From: Diorhabda sublineata
Lineage: Eukaryota > Arthropoda > Insecta > Coleoptera > Chrysomelidae
Assembly (NCBI RefSeq): GCF_026230105.1
Contig: NC_079485.1
Location: 27,075,572-27,139,571 of the forward strand
Length of the DNA: 64,000 bases
Direction of reading: 5' to 3'
Shown here: positions 35,512-46,576 of the stretch, one piece after another
How the letters are laid out: every line of letters starts with the position of its first letter
Position numbering within the stretch: position 1 is the stretch's first letter
Translations under genes and position numbers: made by a program
Notes under the pieces: generated by a model
Databases searched by the model: none
What the model was told of the DNA's origin: nothing
The model's input: the letters and a program-made list of their open reading frames with translations, nothing else

Positions 35512-36364
35512 ATTGTAATAGATGTCTTTCATCTAAAAAGAGTCTGAAATTCAGGAAGCTGCAATTATTGCAACAGCTTTGACGTAGAATATTTAAAAAA
35601 ATTCGCGAAATTGACAATCACAATGTCCAGTATATGATGCAACGCGCAAAAATTACGCGCAATTGAAGAAAATGGCTCTTTAAGTATAATTTAAATCGTG
35701 TTTCTTGTTAACTATATGTTAAGAAAAAAGTGCCGAATAAATTATATTAATTAACATTATTTCGTTGTGTCAAAATTGCACTACAAAAATTTTCCGGAAA
35801 ATTTTGTTACAAACGTTAGGTCTATCATTTAGTATAAACCCTTATATTGTTGAGATATGATTGAACACCTAGCACAGAAAAATAGAAATTTCATATATGT
35901 TTACTCTGTAAAATTATTTTATAAATATTCCAAATGGTGGCCTTGATAAGATGGATTTATGGAAGTGTGACAAAGAAATTCAAGATTCTTTAAAAATATT
36001 ACATAATATTCATAAATTATTATTGTGAATTATTACTTTATATTGTTGTGATGGTGGAGGGGTTTCCTAGGCTCCCTGTATTTTTAACCGATTGGCGCCA
36101 TAAATTGTCAGTAATCCGCCTTGTTAAGTGATATAAATGAATCTTGTAATCATTTTTATTGTCAGTATTAATTCTTATGTTTTACATAAGAATGGAAATA
36201 ATTTTATTCAAATCGGAGATTCTTATTTTCTTTCGTTATTATTTCAATAAATTATATTTGTGCAATATATATTAGGTAATATAATATAAACATAATTCGG
36301 ATGTTTCCTGAATTATAATGATGACGTATATTATTGAACAGTGATTAATAGTTGAAAATAATGA
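35512..36364. other. Non-coding, with a 20-bp perfect palindrome
   Basis: AAAATTTTCCGGAAAATTTT at 35786-35805 is a perfect palindrome. Nothing else is recognised. Confidence 0.4.
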
Positions 36365-37400
36365 TCAATATTCACTGGGCGTGGCCATTTTTGTTCACAA
36401 GACCAAGGTCTTGATCTGTTATGAATACTGAAACATAAAACAGTTTAATAATATAGGATAACCTTGATGTATGTATGAATTGGGGTATCATATACACTAC
36501 AATGCAAATTTTTTCGTCCCCCTTTCTTGCTGCGATACTGGAGAGTCCACTGTGTACAAATGATCCATCTATTCCACTCCTTTTAAAAAGTCTAGAATGT
36601 TGAATGGTTGTAATTGCCAAAGATCTCGTCTTCTATTTCATACTTTTTCAAGTGTAGTGCTCTGAAGTTACGTAGTGTTTCACATTTCGAGAGAATGTGG
36701 GTAGAGGTTGCATCCTCTGCAACAAAATCTTCACGCCTCATTATCTGCGAAGTCTAGCGGCTTTATGTGTCTCTATAGAACTCCCGTTAGTATTCGTAGA
36801 TTGTGCTTACTTAGATTGATACATTCAGCTGGTTATAGTTTCCCAGGACCTGTAGGTTATCCCAATAATTGGTTTTGCTACTATCTACCGTGTTTTTCAA
36901 TGCTTTTTCCATTGTTCTTTAGTTGATACCAAAGAAGGGTTGGGGTCCCATGAAGGGCTTGTCTGTTCTGGCTTTAGCGTGCTTATCAGCTTCATTTTCC
37001 TTCAATCCAGTGTGTCCGGAAATTCATTGCAGGATAACTTCATTATTCTTGCCTAGCTCGTTTAATTTTTCTAGGAAATCCCAAACGAGTTTAGATTTTA
37101 TAGTATTTAAGCTCCGATGGCTACGATAGAATGATGATCTCCTGTTTGCGATAGTTCCTTCCTAAATTGAACTGCATAAATATCTGCTTGAAAACTGTTT
37201 GGTGTGTTACCCAGACTTTTGGTTCTGGGAATGTTCACTCCTATTCCAATTCTGTCGTCTGCTGCTTTAGATCCATCCGTATACTATTTAATGGCATTTC
37301 TATTCATTTCATGTATGGTGATGTATGGTTCAGCTTAGAATTGAGGTAAACTTTGATAACGTTATAACCCCTTTGAATTCATAACACTTTGTGTTTCCTT
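36365..37400 (-). pseudogene. R1/Jockey-type LINE RNase H domain and C-terminus
   Basis: Minus-strand frames give YTDGSKAADDRIGIGV (first RNase H Asp), SFQADIYAVQF (catalytic Glu block), IKSKLVWDFLEKLNELG and ILQWISGHTGLKENEADKHA (final His and Asp). The YTDGSK, H and AD signatures are intact. The usual central SDSQAAL is decayed to IVAIGALNTI. A CxxC-like C-terminal zinc segment follows in broken frames (EDATSTHILSKCETLRNFRA). The reverse transcriptase is not readable upstream. RNase H degrades RNA in the RNA-DNA hybrid during retrotransposition. This copy is dead. Confidence 0.8.
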
Positions 37401-37639
37401 GCCCTTAGAGACCAAAACTTCTTTAGTTAAGATACGAATCCTGTACAAATTAAACGAATAATGTGGGTATTCCACTTCAGTAATAGTCTAACGTCCTTTG
37501 TAACTCAAAGATTCCTTGTAATCAAATGTTATTTCTTACCATGTTTTCCAAGTGTCTTCATATGGCGCTGAGGCTAAGTACAGTAACTTATCATTGGATG
37601 TACGTCTTCGTTCTCTTTGCACACTATCAAAAGGAATTC

Positions 37640-37984
37640 AATATAAATAAAATTTTTATTCGGGTCGACGCATTACAGAGGTAGGAGTGTGTGAAATCGC
37701 TGATATGCTGTATATTGAAATGTTAACGGAGGAAAAGGATCCCATCACTGGCAGAGAACATTGAGCGCGTTGAGCGCAACAAAGTTAAAGAGAGATGAGC
37801 GGAGAAATAGTATATGTCGTTGGCAAATATTAAGGAAAATCTCGACAAACGGAAGATGGAGCCACCAACTTATTCTGCGGGTCAGCTGCCTTCACGGAGA
37901 GATGAATTTCTACTTGACCCAGATCCTCGCTGGACACGGATGCTTCAGAGAATACGTCCACAGGTTCAAACATGAAGGTATTTA
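37640..37984 (+). pseudogene. R1-type LINE C-terminal region, 5' part of a split copy
   Basis: Frame 37761-37984 reads RRNSICRWQ, TNGRWSHQLIL and HGEMNFYLTQILAGHGCFRE followed by YVHRFKHE. This is the characteristic block of R1-clade ORF2 C-termini (usual: GRWT-LIP-I--W--R-HGEV-FYLTQ-LTGHGCF--YL-R). It stops where a mariner is inserted at the TA of 37983-37984, and its continuation is at 39218. It lies on the opposite strand to the RNase H fragment just upstream, so they are separate insertions. Confidence 0.75.
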
Positions 37985-39215
37985 CGAGGATGTATTGATA
38001 TCTAGTTAGCCTAGACCAGTTCCATGCATAAACAAAATATTGCGTTACCATAGCAACGAACAATAACTTATTAGAAATGTCAGTGTAAAGTTTGAAGTCT
38101 AAAAAGTAAACCAGAGTTACGCAATAAATTAAAAGAAAAAAGATGTCCAATTGGAGTATCGAGCCATTATCAAGTACCTGTATTTAAAAGGGTTAAGAGG
38201 TAAGCAGATTTACGAAGATATACTTAATACCCTTGTTGATCAATGTCCTTCGTATGCGACCGTGAAAAATTGGACTGCAAGCTTCAAAAGAGGTAAATTT
38301 TCCAGTGAAGATGATGACCGATCGGGAAGGCCAGTTTCTGTGTCAGTCCCCGTAAATATCGATGCAGTTTATGATATGATTTTATCAGACCGTCGAATTG
38401 GGCTAAAACGGATATCTGAAACACTGAATATTTCATACGAACGCGTTCATCATATAGTTCACGTCAATTTGGACATGAGAAAAATTGCTGCAAAATGGAT
38501 CCCCAAATGTTTGATGATGACCAAAAGCGTGCAAGGGTAGAAGCATCGCGTTTAATCTGTGCTCGATTCGAAAAGTATGTAGACTTCTTAAACCGAATTG
38601 TTACTATGGATGAGACTTGGATACATTTCTACGATCCAGAAACAAAGTAACAATCGATGGAATGGCGACACTCTGGTTCTTCAAGACCTAAGAAGTTTCG
38701 TGTTAAAAAATCTGCTAGAAAAGTACTTGCTTCAGTTTTTTGGGATTGCCATGGAGTAATCATGATTGATTTTTTGGATAAGCGTAGAACAATAACTGGA
38801 GATTACTATACGACATTACTACGGAAAAAAATGAAAGAGAAAAGACGCGGATAGCTATCCAAAGGTGTTTTGTTTTTGCAGGACAACGCCCCTGCACACA
38901 AATCTCATGATGCCATGCAAAAACTTCGTGATTTAGGGTTTTAATTACTAGAACACCCCCCTTATTCAGCAGATTTGGCTCCGTCCGACTATCATCTATT
39001 TCCTCAACTGAAAAAAAGTTTAAAAGGTAAATTTTCTTCCAACGAGGAGGTAATAAAAGCCGTGGATGTCTGGTTTGCAGAGCAAGAAGAAACATTTTTT
39101 TTGTAAGGTCTAGAGATGTTGCAGGTTCGCTGTAATAAATGTATCCAATATGTTGAGTAATAAATATTTTGACGTTGAAATTTTGCTTGGTTTTATAGTA
39201 GGCTAAGAATTTTCG
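37985..39215 (+). mobile_element. Mariner inserted in an R1-type LINE
   Basis: TA flanks both ends (37983-37984, 39216-39217). The left terminus CGAGGATGTATTGATATCTA continues GTTAGCCTAGACC. The right one, reverse-complemented, is CGAAAATTCTTAGCCTACTA. ATG is at 38143 (MSNWSIE), and one frameshift brings it to the 130-codon frame 38151-38540. That frame has the HTH region with YATVKNWTASFKRGK and DDRSGRPVSV. The first Asp is in TMDETWIHFYDPETK, followed by a stop. The second is in LQDNAPAHKS and the third in LAPSDYHLFPQLKK. All three catalytic residues persist, so decay is recent. Confidence 0.92.
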
Positions 39216-39217
39216 TA

Positions 39218-39475
39218 TGCCCGCGCTTCAGTATGCATCGTCACACCTGAAGAGCTGCACTTGGAGGAGAGGTAACGGCTGAAAGTATGTTCTCACCAGA
39301 GTCTACCTGATTAGCAACGAGAGGAATCTTCGCTGTGAAGAGAAGAGAAGGAAGAAGCACAATCGAGAGGGAGAAAGCAATTGACAGAACACCTGTAAAG
39401 CTAGGTCCACCGAACACGAGGTAGAGCCTAACGTGGACCCGAAGAGGACACAGAAGCCAGAAATAGAGGATATTT
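39218..39475 (+). pseudogene. R1-type LINE C-terminal region, 3' part of a split copy
   Basis: Joining across the mariner, the frame reads HRFKHEGIYARASVCIVTPE then ELHLEER. A shifted frame gives LTAESMFSPESTWLATRGIF and AVKRREGRSTIEREKAIDR. The family normally ends with a T-E-L---ML-S---W--V--F---I---LR--E segment, which this imitates. The CCHC portion between is shortened. This is the 3' half of 37640-37984. Confidence 0.65.
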
Positions 39476-40984
39476 TTTAGTCGGTATGTTCTCAGTCCAA
39501 TATAGTAGGCAGAAAATATGTAAAAAATATTGAGAATAATGTTGAAGTTACAAAAATATCCGTCTTAAACGATATATGTCACAAGGAATGTCTTAATTAG
39601 GTGAATAATGTTTTAAACATTTTTAATTTGAAAATTTTCCTCATTTCCATTGAACATATGTTATTTGACATTAGATTACTTCTATTTTCAAACAATTGAA
39701 TTTTCTTAGAAAAAATTCAATAATTTTTGCGGGCCTGATTTTAAAATGCATTGTGCCTAGGGCGGGACAAAATAATCCACCCTCTTTAACTGAATATACG
39801 GCAACATCGCACACACATACATATAAGGCACCTACCGATAAATATCAAAATTCCACTTCTACGTCACTCCTTTCTGTCGGTTTTGGGTAAGGGTGATTTT
39901 ACCCCTAATTCTCTATATTATCGGGGTTATATTTTTTCCACCAAAATTTGTTTTAATTCACGTTCCTTTGCGCCTTAAAACTTTGTGTATGCTTCTGGTT
40001 ATAACGAAAAGGCGACAGAAATTTTGTAGGCCATATTCAGCGTCCAATTAGCTACATCCCTGCGGGTTTCTTGACACATTTCCATAACTGCTTTGTCACT
40101 ATAATTGTTGGTTTCAACATGCATATTATGCGTTTTGCATATTCCGTCGAATTTATTCAATTAGATTGAATTTATAATGTAGATTAGTGGGTAAAACAAA
40201 CGATGACCTAGGGCTATCGGAATATAATTTTATCAAGATAAACACTTTCAATATCTAATGAAGGAATTATTGTTAAAGGCCTCTTGTATAACGTTTGTAT
40301 ACACACCAAGTTCCTAATCAACGAAGTTTCATTATAATCAATAATATTTATGTTGTACCGGATGTCTAAAAATTTCGACTCGTTTCAATGTTTAAATTTT
40401 ATTGTGTATCTATACTTCTTTATAGAATAGAGCCTTTTCACGTGATAGGAAATGAATCACTAAGAGCGTGAAGCAATTGTATGAATTTAGTCTGTATATT
40501 AGGAATAGAGTTTAATTTTCTTCTTACAACTGAGTTGAATTTTCAAAATTAATTTAAAGAACATAACTTAACATTATTTATGATCGAAACGACTTTTTGA
40601 ATAATTCTCCGTTAGATTAAATCATTTTTCCATGCGTTAAGACCTATTTTTGAAGTATTTTTTTCATTCCAAGGGATAAGCTCCAAAATATGCGTTTTGA
40701 ACGCACAAACGGCTTCGTCTTATGTCGACTTTCCACCAAGCGCACAGGTCCGCTTGTGACAGTCGATGATCAGCATAAGAACTGTTGAAGCGTTTTCTAA
40801 GATAGTCCACGACTTGAGTTTTCATTAATACAAACAGTGTCCCGTCGAAAGTAGGTAACTTCAAAGGATCCACGTATTTTAGGAATGTTTATCAGTTTGG
40901 TGTTAACGTCCTTGAAATTAGAACCAGTTTGTTTTTATTTTCGTTGTTATGATTTAACGGTAGTCTGATTTATTGCGTGAAAGA
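39476..40984. other. Non-coding, one ambiguous frame
   Basis: A 69-codon minus-strand frame at 40873-40664 (start MDPLKLPTFDGTLFVLMKTQ) has better than background amino-acid composition. I cannot place it in a family. The remainder shows nothing. Confidence 0.3.
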
Positions 40985-41362
40985 AACAAGTCACAATGTC
41001 TTATGTGAGTAGTTTATTTTATGAAAATACACCTACAAACAGGTGTATTTACTTCTGGATACTAGAAACATGGACATCGGAAAGGAACTAAGATTTTGCA
41101 ATAGTTTAGGCGTCGAATTTCCTCATTTTGGCATTAAAGATAGCCTACTCCAAAACCGACGTTTACTTTTGTTATTTTCAATCATGAAATATGCAACTCC
41201 TAGCAAAAATAAATCCTCCTCGCCATATTTTCTCCAATTTGCTGCGCCCCACATTTTCGCAACTGCAACTGTTCTGAGGGATAACTGACGCAGTTTAGGC
41301 CGATGAAAACACAAATAATGAAAAATCAGGAAAATTGGAAATCGAATTCCGAATCTCTTCAA
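40985..41362 (-). pseudogene. Possible Harbinger-like N-terminal fragment
   Basis: Minus-strand frame 41362-41123 has LFLLGVAYFMIENNKSKRRF followed by WSRLSLMPK. A downstream frame continues NSTPKLLQNLSSFPMSMFL. PIF/Harbinger nucleases (HARBI1-like) typically open with hydrophobic residues, a KKRRFWVRP motif, then an L--L----F---FR segment. The resemblance is short, and the catalytic DDE parts are absent. Confidence 0.3.
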
Positions 41363-41489
41363 TCACTTCTGGTAAATAAATGTTGTGATTGAGATTATGT
41401 TCAACTATACGTAAACTTCAGACTAGAACTGTCAGCGATAGTCATAAACAGTCATTGTCAGTCCAAGAATGTAAATAGCAGCTCTCGTA

Positions 41490-42339
41490 AGGTATATTAA
41501 GCTGCGGGGGCCATTTTGGAGTGCACGTCCTGGATCTGACTCAAAATTTGTTGCTATTCAGTTGCTAATTTGTTACATGATAATTGATTTTGTTGCTCCA
41601 GACGCTCTCAAGAAATGCGTCGTCCTCTACCGTGATATTAACTTAGGGTAGCCAAGTCAAACTCACCATCGAGACTACTTGCAGTATTCAATTACGGTAG
41701 CCAAGTGCGATATCTCGGGTGAACTGGCGACAAGAACCGAGTTTCAGATTCTGTTGCTATATGATTGTGTAATTAAAAAATTTCCTTACTACCAAACCCA
41801 CTGTTTACTCGGTATTAAGCTACGGCAGTCTAACATGGAACATTCCCGAATTTAAGCTGCCAATCAAAACTAACCTTGCTACCGCGATATTAAGCTGCGG
41901 CAGCTTTATCTCTAGACTAGAATTAGTTGCTACTTGGCATATTTTGTTGCTATACAGTTATTATAAAATATAAAATAGCTTTATCAAGAAATTATAAAAA
42001 CTCACACTCATCATTTTGCAAAGCAACAAAGTGGTTGCCAGCTCAGCGCGCTTTCGAGATATCGTAGTTATCTACCGTAATTTAATTCTGCAAGTAGTCG
42101 CGAGAGTGAGTTTTGGAAATTGCGATAAAGCCACTTTGAAGCAATGAAATATGCTAAATATGCCGCTTGGTTTGTTTTGGTAGCTGGTCTCGCTTTCGAA
42201 ATATTACGGTAGGGGATCACGCATTTCTGGGGAGCGGCTGGAGCAACAAAATCAATGATCAAGTAAAAAATTAGCAATAAATTATAAGCCAGGTCCAGAA
42301 CGTGCCCTCCAAAATGGCCTCCAGAGCTTAATATATGTT
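41490..42339. mobile_element. Foldback element with about 170-bp inverted arms and 8-bp duplication
   Basis: CTCTCGTA occurs directly at 41482-41489 and 42340-42347. The left arm begins AGGTATATTAAGCTGCGGGG and the right, reverse-complemented, AACATATATTAAGCTCTGGA. Both continue GGCCATTTTGGAG, GATTTTGTTGCTCCAG and AGAAATGCGT, then (C/T)CTACCGT(G/A)ATATT. The interior repeats a short motif like ATTAAGCTGCGGCAG/ATTACGGTAGCCAAG at least four times (41635, 41693, 41814, 41888). There is no coding capacity. Eight-bp duplications occur in hAT, P and related groups, and I cannot choose between them. Confidence 0.85.
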
Positions 42340-42347
42340 CTCTCGTA

Positions 42348-42935
42348 CTATAAACTATTATGTTTAGATCGGTTATATATGATTGATCATTTGTTTACGA
42401 TCATAGCTATGTTGGACATCGCCCTTTACAATAATTGTACTATTTCCTTATATTAGGAAAGATTTTTGACAACGATATTAACAAAAGGAAACCAGCCCGG
42501 CGATTTTCGAAAAGCAGGTCCTTAACCAAAAAAGTATAGGCTTATTTTTCACAATCTATACACAAAATATTTATCTTCACCACCTTCAAATCTGTCTGTT
42601 AAAAAACGTAATAAGTTATTGCAATTATAACATCTCTATCACTTGCATATTTAAGTTGATTAATTATTTTTTTCTTAGGAGTGCCTGTGCATGAAACCAG
42701 ACTGATTTATGGAGAGCAATTAATTTTTATAAGTGAATAATATTTCTGGTAGTATCATTAATTAAACATTTATTTTCGAGAATCAGATAATATACATTTT
42801 TTCTGACGTTTTTCCTGAATAATTTATTGAAAAAGTTGCGTTTTTCTAATATAAGTCCATGCGTTATTTTCCATCCCATCGGAAAACTAATTTACTAGGA
42901 ATATTGTAACTTATTTTTTTATCTGTAATATGACT
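42348..42935. other. Non-coding spacer
   Basis: No recognised feature. Confidence 0.35.
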
Positions 42936-42937
42936 TA

Positions 42938-43816
42938 CAAGGGTTGCACCAAAAGTACGATTTCAATGAGCTACAACAATTTGATGGGCTAAATCCGACA
43001 AAAATGCTATGATTGCAGTGATTCCCCCGCTCGCGATATGCTTTGTCTCCCAGTGTTCGCTTGGCATCCGTCAGAGATCAGATAGTTCATTGCCCTCCCG
43101 CCAAGTGCCAGGTTCGAGCAGCAACTCCGTTTCTCCACGCAAGAAAGTTAACCCCTTTGGAAATTCATCGACAACTAACTGCGATTTATAATGAAAAGTG
43201 GATGTCCGTTCAGAACGTTTGCAAATGGTGCGAGGCTTCTGCAGGGGCTCGCACGGAAATTCACGATGAAGAACCGCCGGTCCAGATGCGATTGTCCAGA
43301 TGATCACCAGTGAGCTGCTCAAAGATCAAGATCCGTGAACTTGTTGAACGCATTCCCGAAGCAACGTCTCGACTTTGATCACAACTTTCTTCAACAATAT
43401 GAAGGGTAGGCGGCAAGGAGAAGTTGTTGGACTTTACTGTGACGAGAGATGAAACGTAGGCATTTTTATATATATTATTGTATGTCCCATCTTCTGTACA
43501 GCCCTGGGTTATCCCCCAGCGATTATAACCTCTTCTCCAAGCTAAAGGACCACTTAAGTAGCAAACACTTGAAGAGCGACGATGGAGTCCAAGCAGAGGT
43601 TATACGCTTTCTCTACGGATTGGCGGGAGACTTCTTCGACTTGTAATAAAAAAGCTGCAGCACCTTCTTTAAAAGTGTGTGGAAAAAAATTAAGACTATA
43701 ATGAAAAACAGACAACAGTGTAAGTTTTCCAACGATGTGTGTATAAGTTATGAACAATAAACAATTTCTTCTATTTGTAAAAAATATGGGAAAACTTACT
43801 TTTGGTGAAACCCTCA
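42938..43816 (+). mobile_element. Internally deleted mariner with TIRs
   Basis: TA flanks both ends (42936-42937, 43817-43818). The terminal repeats are CAAGGGTTGCACCAAAAGTA (left) and TGAGGGTTTCACCAAAAGTA (right). At 43043-43303 the HTH region reads FLHARKLTPLEIHRQLTAIY, then MSVQNVCKWCEASAGARTEI with HDEE. The frame then breaks and resumes near 43489 with SPGLSPSDYNLFSKLKDHLS (third catalytic Asp) through to a stop at about 43646. The first two catalytic regions are deleted. Confidence 0.85.
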
Positions 43817-43818
43817 TA

Positions 43819-44598
43819 CTTACAGTGAGAGTCAATGTTCACAGGAGTACCGAGTACAAAGGGAAACGTTTCGAATTTCGAGGTTATGATTGCCCTAATT
43901 GTTCTGTTTACTTCCCAGTTTCAGTACTCTCTTTAGGTTTTTTAAATATTTTTCTTCGGATTTTTTGACATTGATAATGTAAATTAGTTATTTTATGAAA
44001 CGTTTTTTTTAATACTTGAGTAAAGAGAAATTGGAAAATGTAAAAAAGTAATCAAAACATGAGAAATTACTTAAAATTAAAAAATGATCCGGAACAGAAA
44101 CAACTTGTCAGATTTCATACTGTCAGATAAATACATTCTGATGCCACTAACCATTTATTTCTCGCATTCGTTAGTAACATCATGAAATAATAACAGGTTG
44201 GTAAAAATAGAGGAATTTTACTGAGTCATCGCTGGAATTCCACTGGCGTTTCTAGATACTATCAAACTTGGCAAGTTAGAGCTAGTACACGTCACCAATG
44301 TGTTCAAACCTGATAGATCCAGCTCTATCATCAATTCAATCTATTATTTTAAGTAATTAGAATAAAATGAGGTATGAAAACTCAGCATACCAACTTTAAC
44401 GTTTGACAGGTAACCAATAATTTACTATATAGTAATTTTATATGCTCTATCCAATTATCGATTAATGTTTTCTTAGTGTGAACTTGTATAATAATAAATT
44501 ATATTTGTTTTTTACCGGAAATAAAATTGCGTACATTACAATGAACACTTAATGAACGAGAAGAAATATTTGTTATGAGCTGCATTATTATTTACAAT
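43819..44598. other. Non-coding spacer
   Basis: No recognised feature. Confidence 0.35.
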
Positions 44599-44600
44599 TA

Positions 44601-45157
44601 CAGGGTGGTCATATGATCTAAATTTTTACTATATTACATAGGAATAATAGATACACCCACCAGTAATTCTAATCAACAGCACCTAGAATCACATACGTAT
44701 TTTGAACTCTTCTCACCCTCAATATTGTGACACGTGAATTGATTTGGTTCGTCGAAGAAAGTCATCTAATAGTGTTGAATCTGGGAATATTTGTCGCCAT
44801 TCAATTGAACAACATCGTATGTCATTTTCAATATCTGTTCTCTCTGCTCGTTTCTCCGGTCTTGAAGATCACCACCTTCTTGATCATGTCTCTTTTTTTG
44901 TCTCCTTCCATATTTATCGATCTTCAGGTGTAACGATACGTGAAGGGTTGGTCTGTGACTTCTCATATGCGATCGGCCTCTACTTCTTTTTCCCTGCACT
45001 TCCCTCATCACTATAATCCTGTCTGTATAGTATGAACAGTGTTTTTAAATAAATTAGATGTTAAGTGTTAGTGGATAGTGTAGTGTATTGAGTGTTAGTA
45101 AATAGTTTGGTGTGTGAGTGTTAGTGAATAAATAAATTACGTAAGTAAGTCACCCTG
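44601..45157. mobile_element. 557-bp TACAGGGTG-ended MITE
   Basis: TA flanks both ends (44599-44600, 45158-45159). The termini are CAGGGTGGTCA (left) and CAGGGTGACTTA (right, reverse complement), so the inverted repeat is short. The interior has an 81-codon minus-strand frame (45011-44766) rich in Arg, Gln and Lys. GKRSRGRS there faintly recalls LINE C-termini, but this may be compositional. Near the right end is a short tandem repeat. The group is related by terminal sequence to the unit at 28895. Confidence 0.6.
45065..45140. repeat. Tandem repeat, 26-27 bp period, 2.8 copies
   Basis: GTGTTAG recurs at 45065, 45092 and 45118, with similar following sequence (TGGATAGT, TAAATAGT, TGAATAAA). 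It lies inside the MITE's right subterminal region. Confidence 0.75.
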
Positions 45158-45159
45158 TA

Positions 45160-45510
45160 TGTATAAATTCATCCCACCCGCTTTGTACTTTAAAAACTTT
45201 TCATATAAATAAGAAAACCTTACAATAAAATTCTCCATCTCTCTTTGCTAGCAATGTAACTAATATCCCAACGTTAACTCCATTACTGGAAGCATCTAGA
45301 AGGTTTTCGGCTGATTTATCGTGGCCTTTTCCCTGACAGGTCTCAATACTTTTTTACGTTTTCATGATGAAGAAAAGAGCCGTTGGCCTTTTTTTCAGGT
45401 CTTTTTTTTTCAAGCAACGTTTCGTAAACACATTATTATTTGAATTATTTTATTTTGAACATTTTCATCTGTTTTTGATGCTTGATAAGATTCCTCGTCC
45501 TTAAAGTTCT
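45160..45510. other. Non-coding spacer
   Basis: No recognised feature. Confidence 0.35.
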
Positions 45511-46180
45511 AGCAGTAGCACACTAACAAGCCAGTTTGGGGTCAAATATGCGACTGCTTGTCTTAAGACATTAGGGTATATTAGACATATCAGTTGAAAT
45601 AGGTACCGCATGAATAACTGCTACTATAAAGATAAATTCACACTTCCTCTAAAAGGATACGACTCATTATATTTAATTAATTAAAATCCAAAAAAATGGA
45701 GTATATACTATTTGTTGCTTGCATTTTCCAGTCCTAAATTCCTCTCTCTGTCTCTCTTAGGTCTTCCATCACCCCCACGTACCATATTTTCCTTGGTCTT
45801 CCTTTTTCCTTCTTGTTCTATGTCCATCTTTTTTTTTGCTGCTCTAAAATCTGGCATTCTCTGTTTGTGACCCAGCCACTCTATTCTTTTGGATCTTATT
45901 ATTTCGTTACGTGTTCTTGTCAGCCCTAATTCTACCTTCTTTTTCCCCCTAGTATCCTCTTTTCCCATATATCTAACGTCTCTTCCTCTGCTTTTTTAAG
46001 AATCCAGGATTTGCCTCCATAGCTCATTGTTGGTCTTTTTTGTATAGACGTAGTTTTGCCTTTCTGCAGTTTTATTTTCAATTTATCGCATTCAGTGCTC
46101 CCAATTGTTTACTTCCTTTCGTCGTTATTGCTTCTATATTCCCTCCCTCGTCATTATCGTCCTTGATAATCCACCACATA
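45511..46180 (-). mobile_element. LINE C-terminus and 3' region
   Basis: On the minus strand, 46150-45970 reads in broken frames LKLQKGKTTSIQKRPTMSYG, GKSWILKK and EETLDIWEKRILG. The frame 45968-45708 continues with RNEIIRSKRIEWLGHKQRMP and GKRKTKENMVRGGDGRPKRD to a stop. This is the end of an RTE-like LINE reverse transcriptase (usual: L--FERK-LR-I ... RLEWLGHV-RM ... GRRKRGRPR-RW). About 200 bases of 3' untranslated sequence follow to 45511, and these recur alone at 46577-46732. Palm domain and endonuclease are missing (5' truncation). Confidence 0.75.
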
Positions 46181-46255
46181 ATTTTGCACTTGTTCTCTCA
46201 TTACTTTTTCATCATTGTATTGAAAAACTTCTCGTCGTTTTTTTCCTTTGTGGTG

Positions 46256-46438
46256 ATGGCTCGATACTCCAATTGGACATCTTTTTTCTTTTAATTTATT
46301 ACGTAACTCTGGTTTACTTTTTTGACGTAAAACTTTACACTGACACTTCTAATAAGTTATTGTTCGTTGCTATGGTAACGCAATATTTTGTTTATGCATG
46401 GAACTGGTCTAGGCTAACTAGATATCAATACATCCTCG
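46256..46438 (-). mobile_element. 5' end fragment of the 38 kb mariner family
   Basis: This is the reverse complement of 37985-38168. It starts at the terminal CGAGGATGTATTGATATCTA next to TA (46439-46440) and runs through the leader to ATGTCCAATTGGAGTATCGA, ending just after GAGCCAT. Identity is very high. The remaining 1 kb of the element is absent and the break abuts the LINE-side sequence. Confidence 0.9.
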
Positions 46439-46576
46439 TAGCACTATATTTCTGTAGTTTTAGTATTTTTTTCTTTCTTGTGTATTGATACCAGTATTTC
46501 CATTTTCCACGCTTCTTGTGTTGAAAACTAAACTTAATGTAAATTGAGGTATTCTAAATAAGATCTGACTTAAGTA

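Noticed and set aside
40664..40873. 69-codon minus-strand frame as a transposase or host domain
   Set aside because: I tried mariner, Harbinger and LINE signatures and none aligned over more than a few residues.
44766..45011. LINE C-terminus suggested by GKRSRGRS
   Set aside because: The match is eight Arg/Ser-rich residues only. Flanking LINE motifs such as RLxWxGHV are absent, and the frame lies within a MITE.
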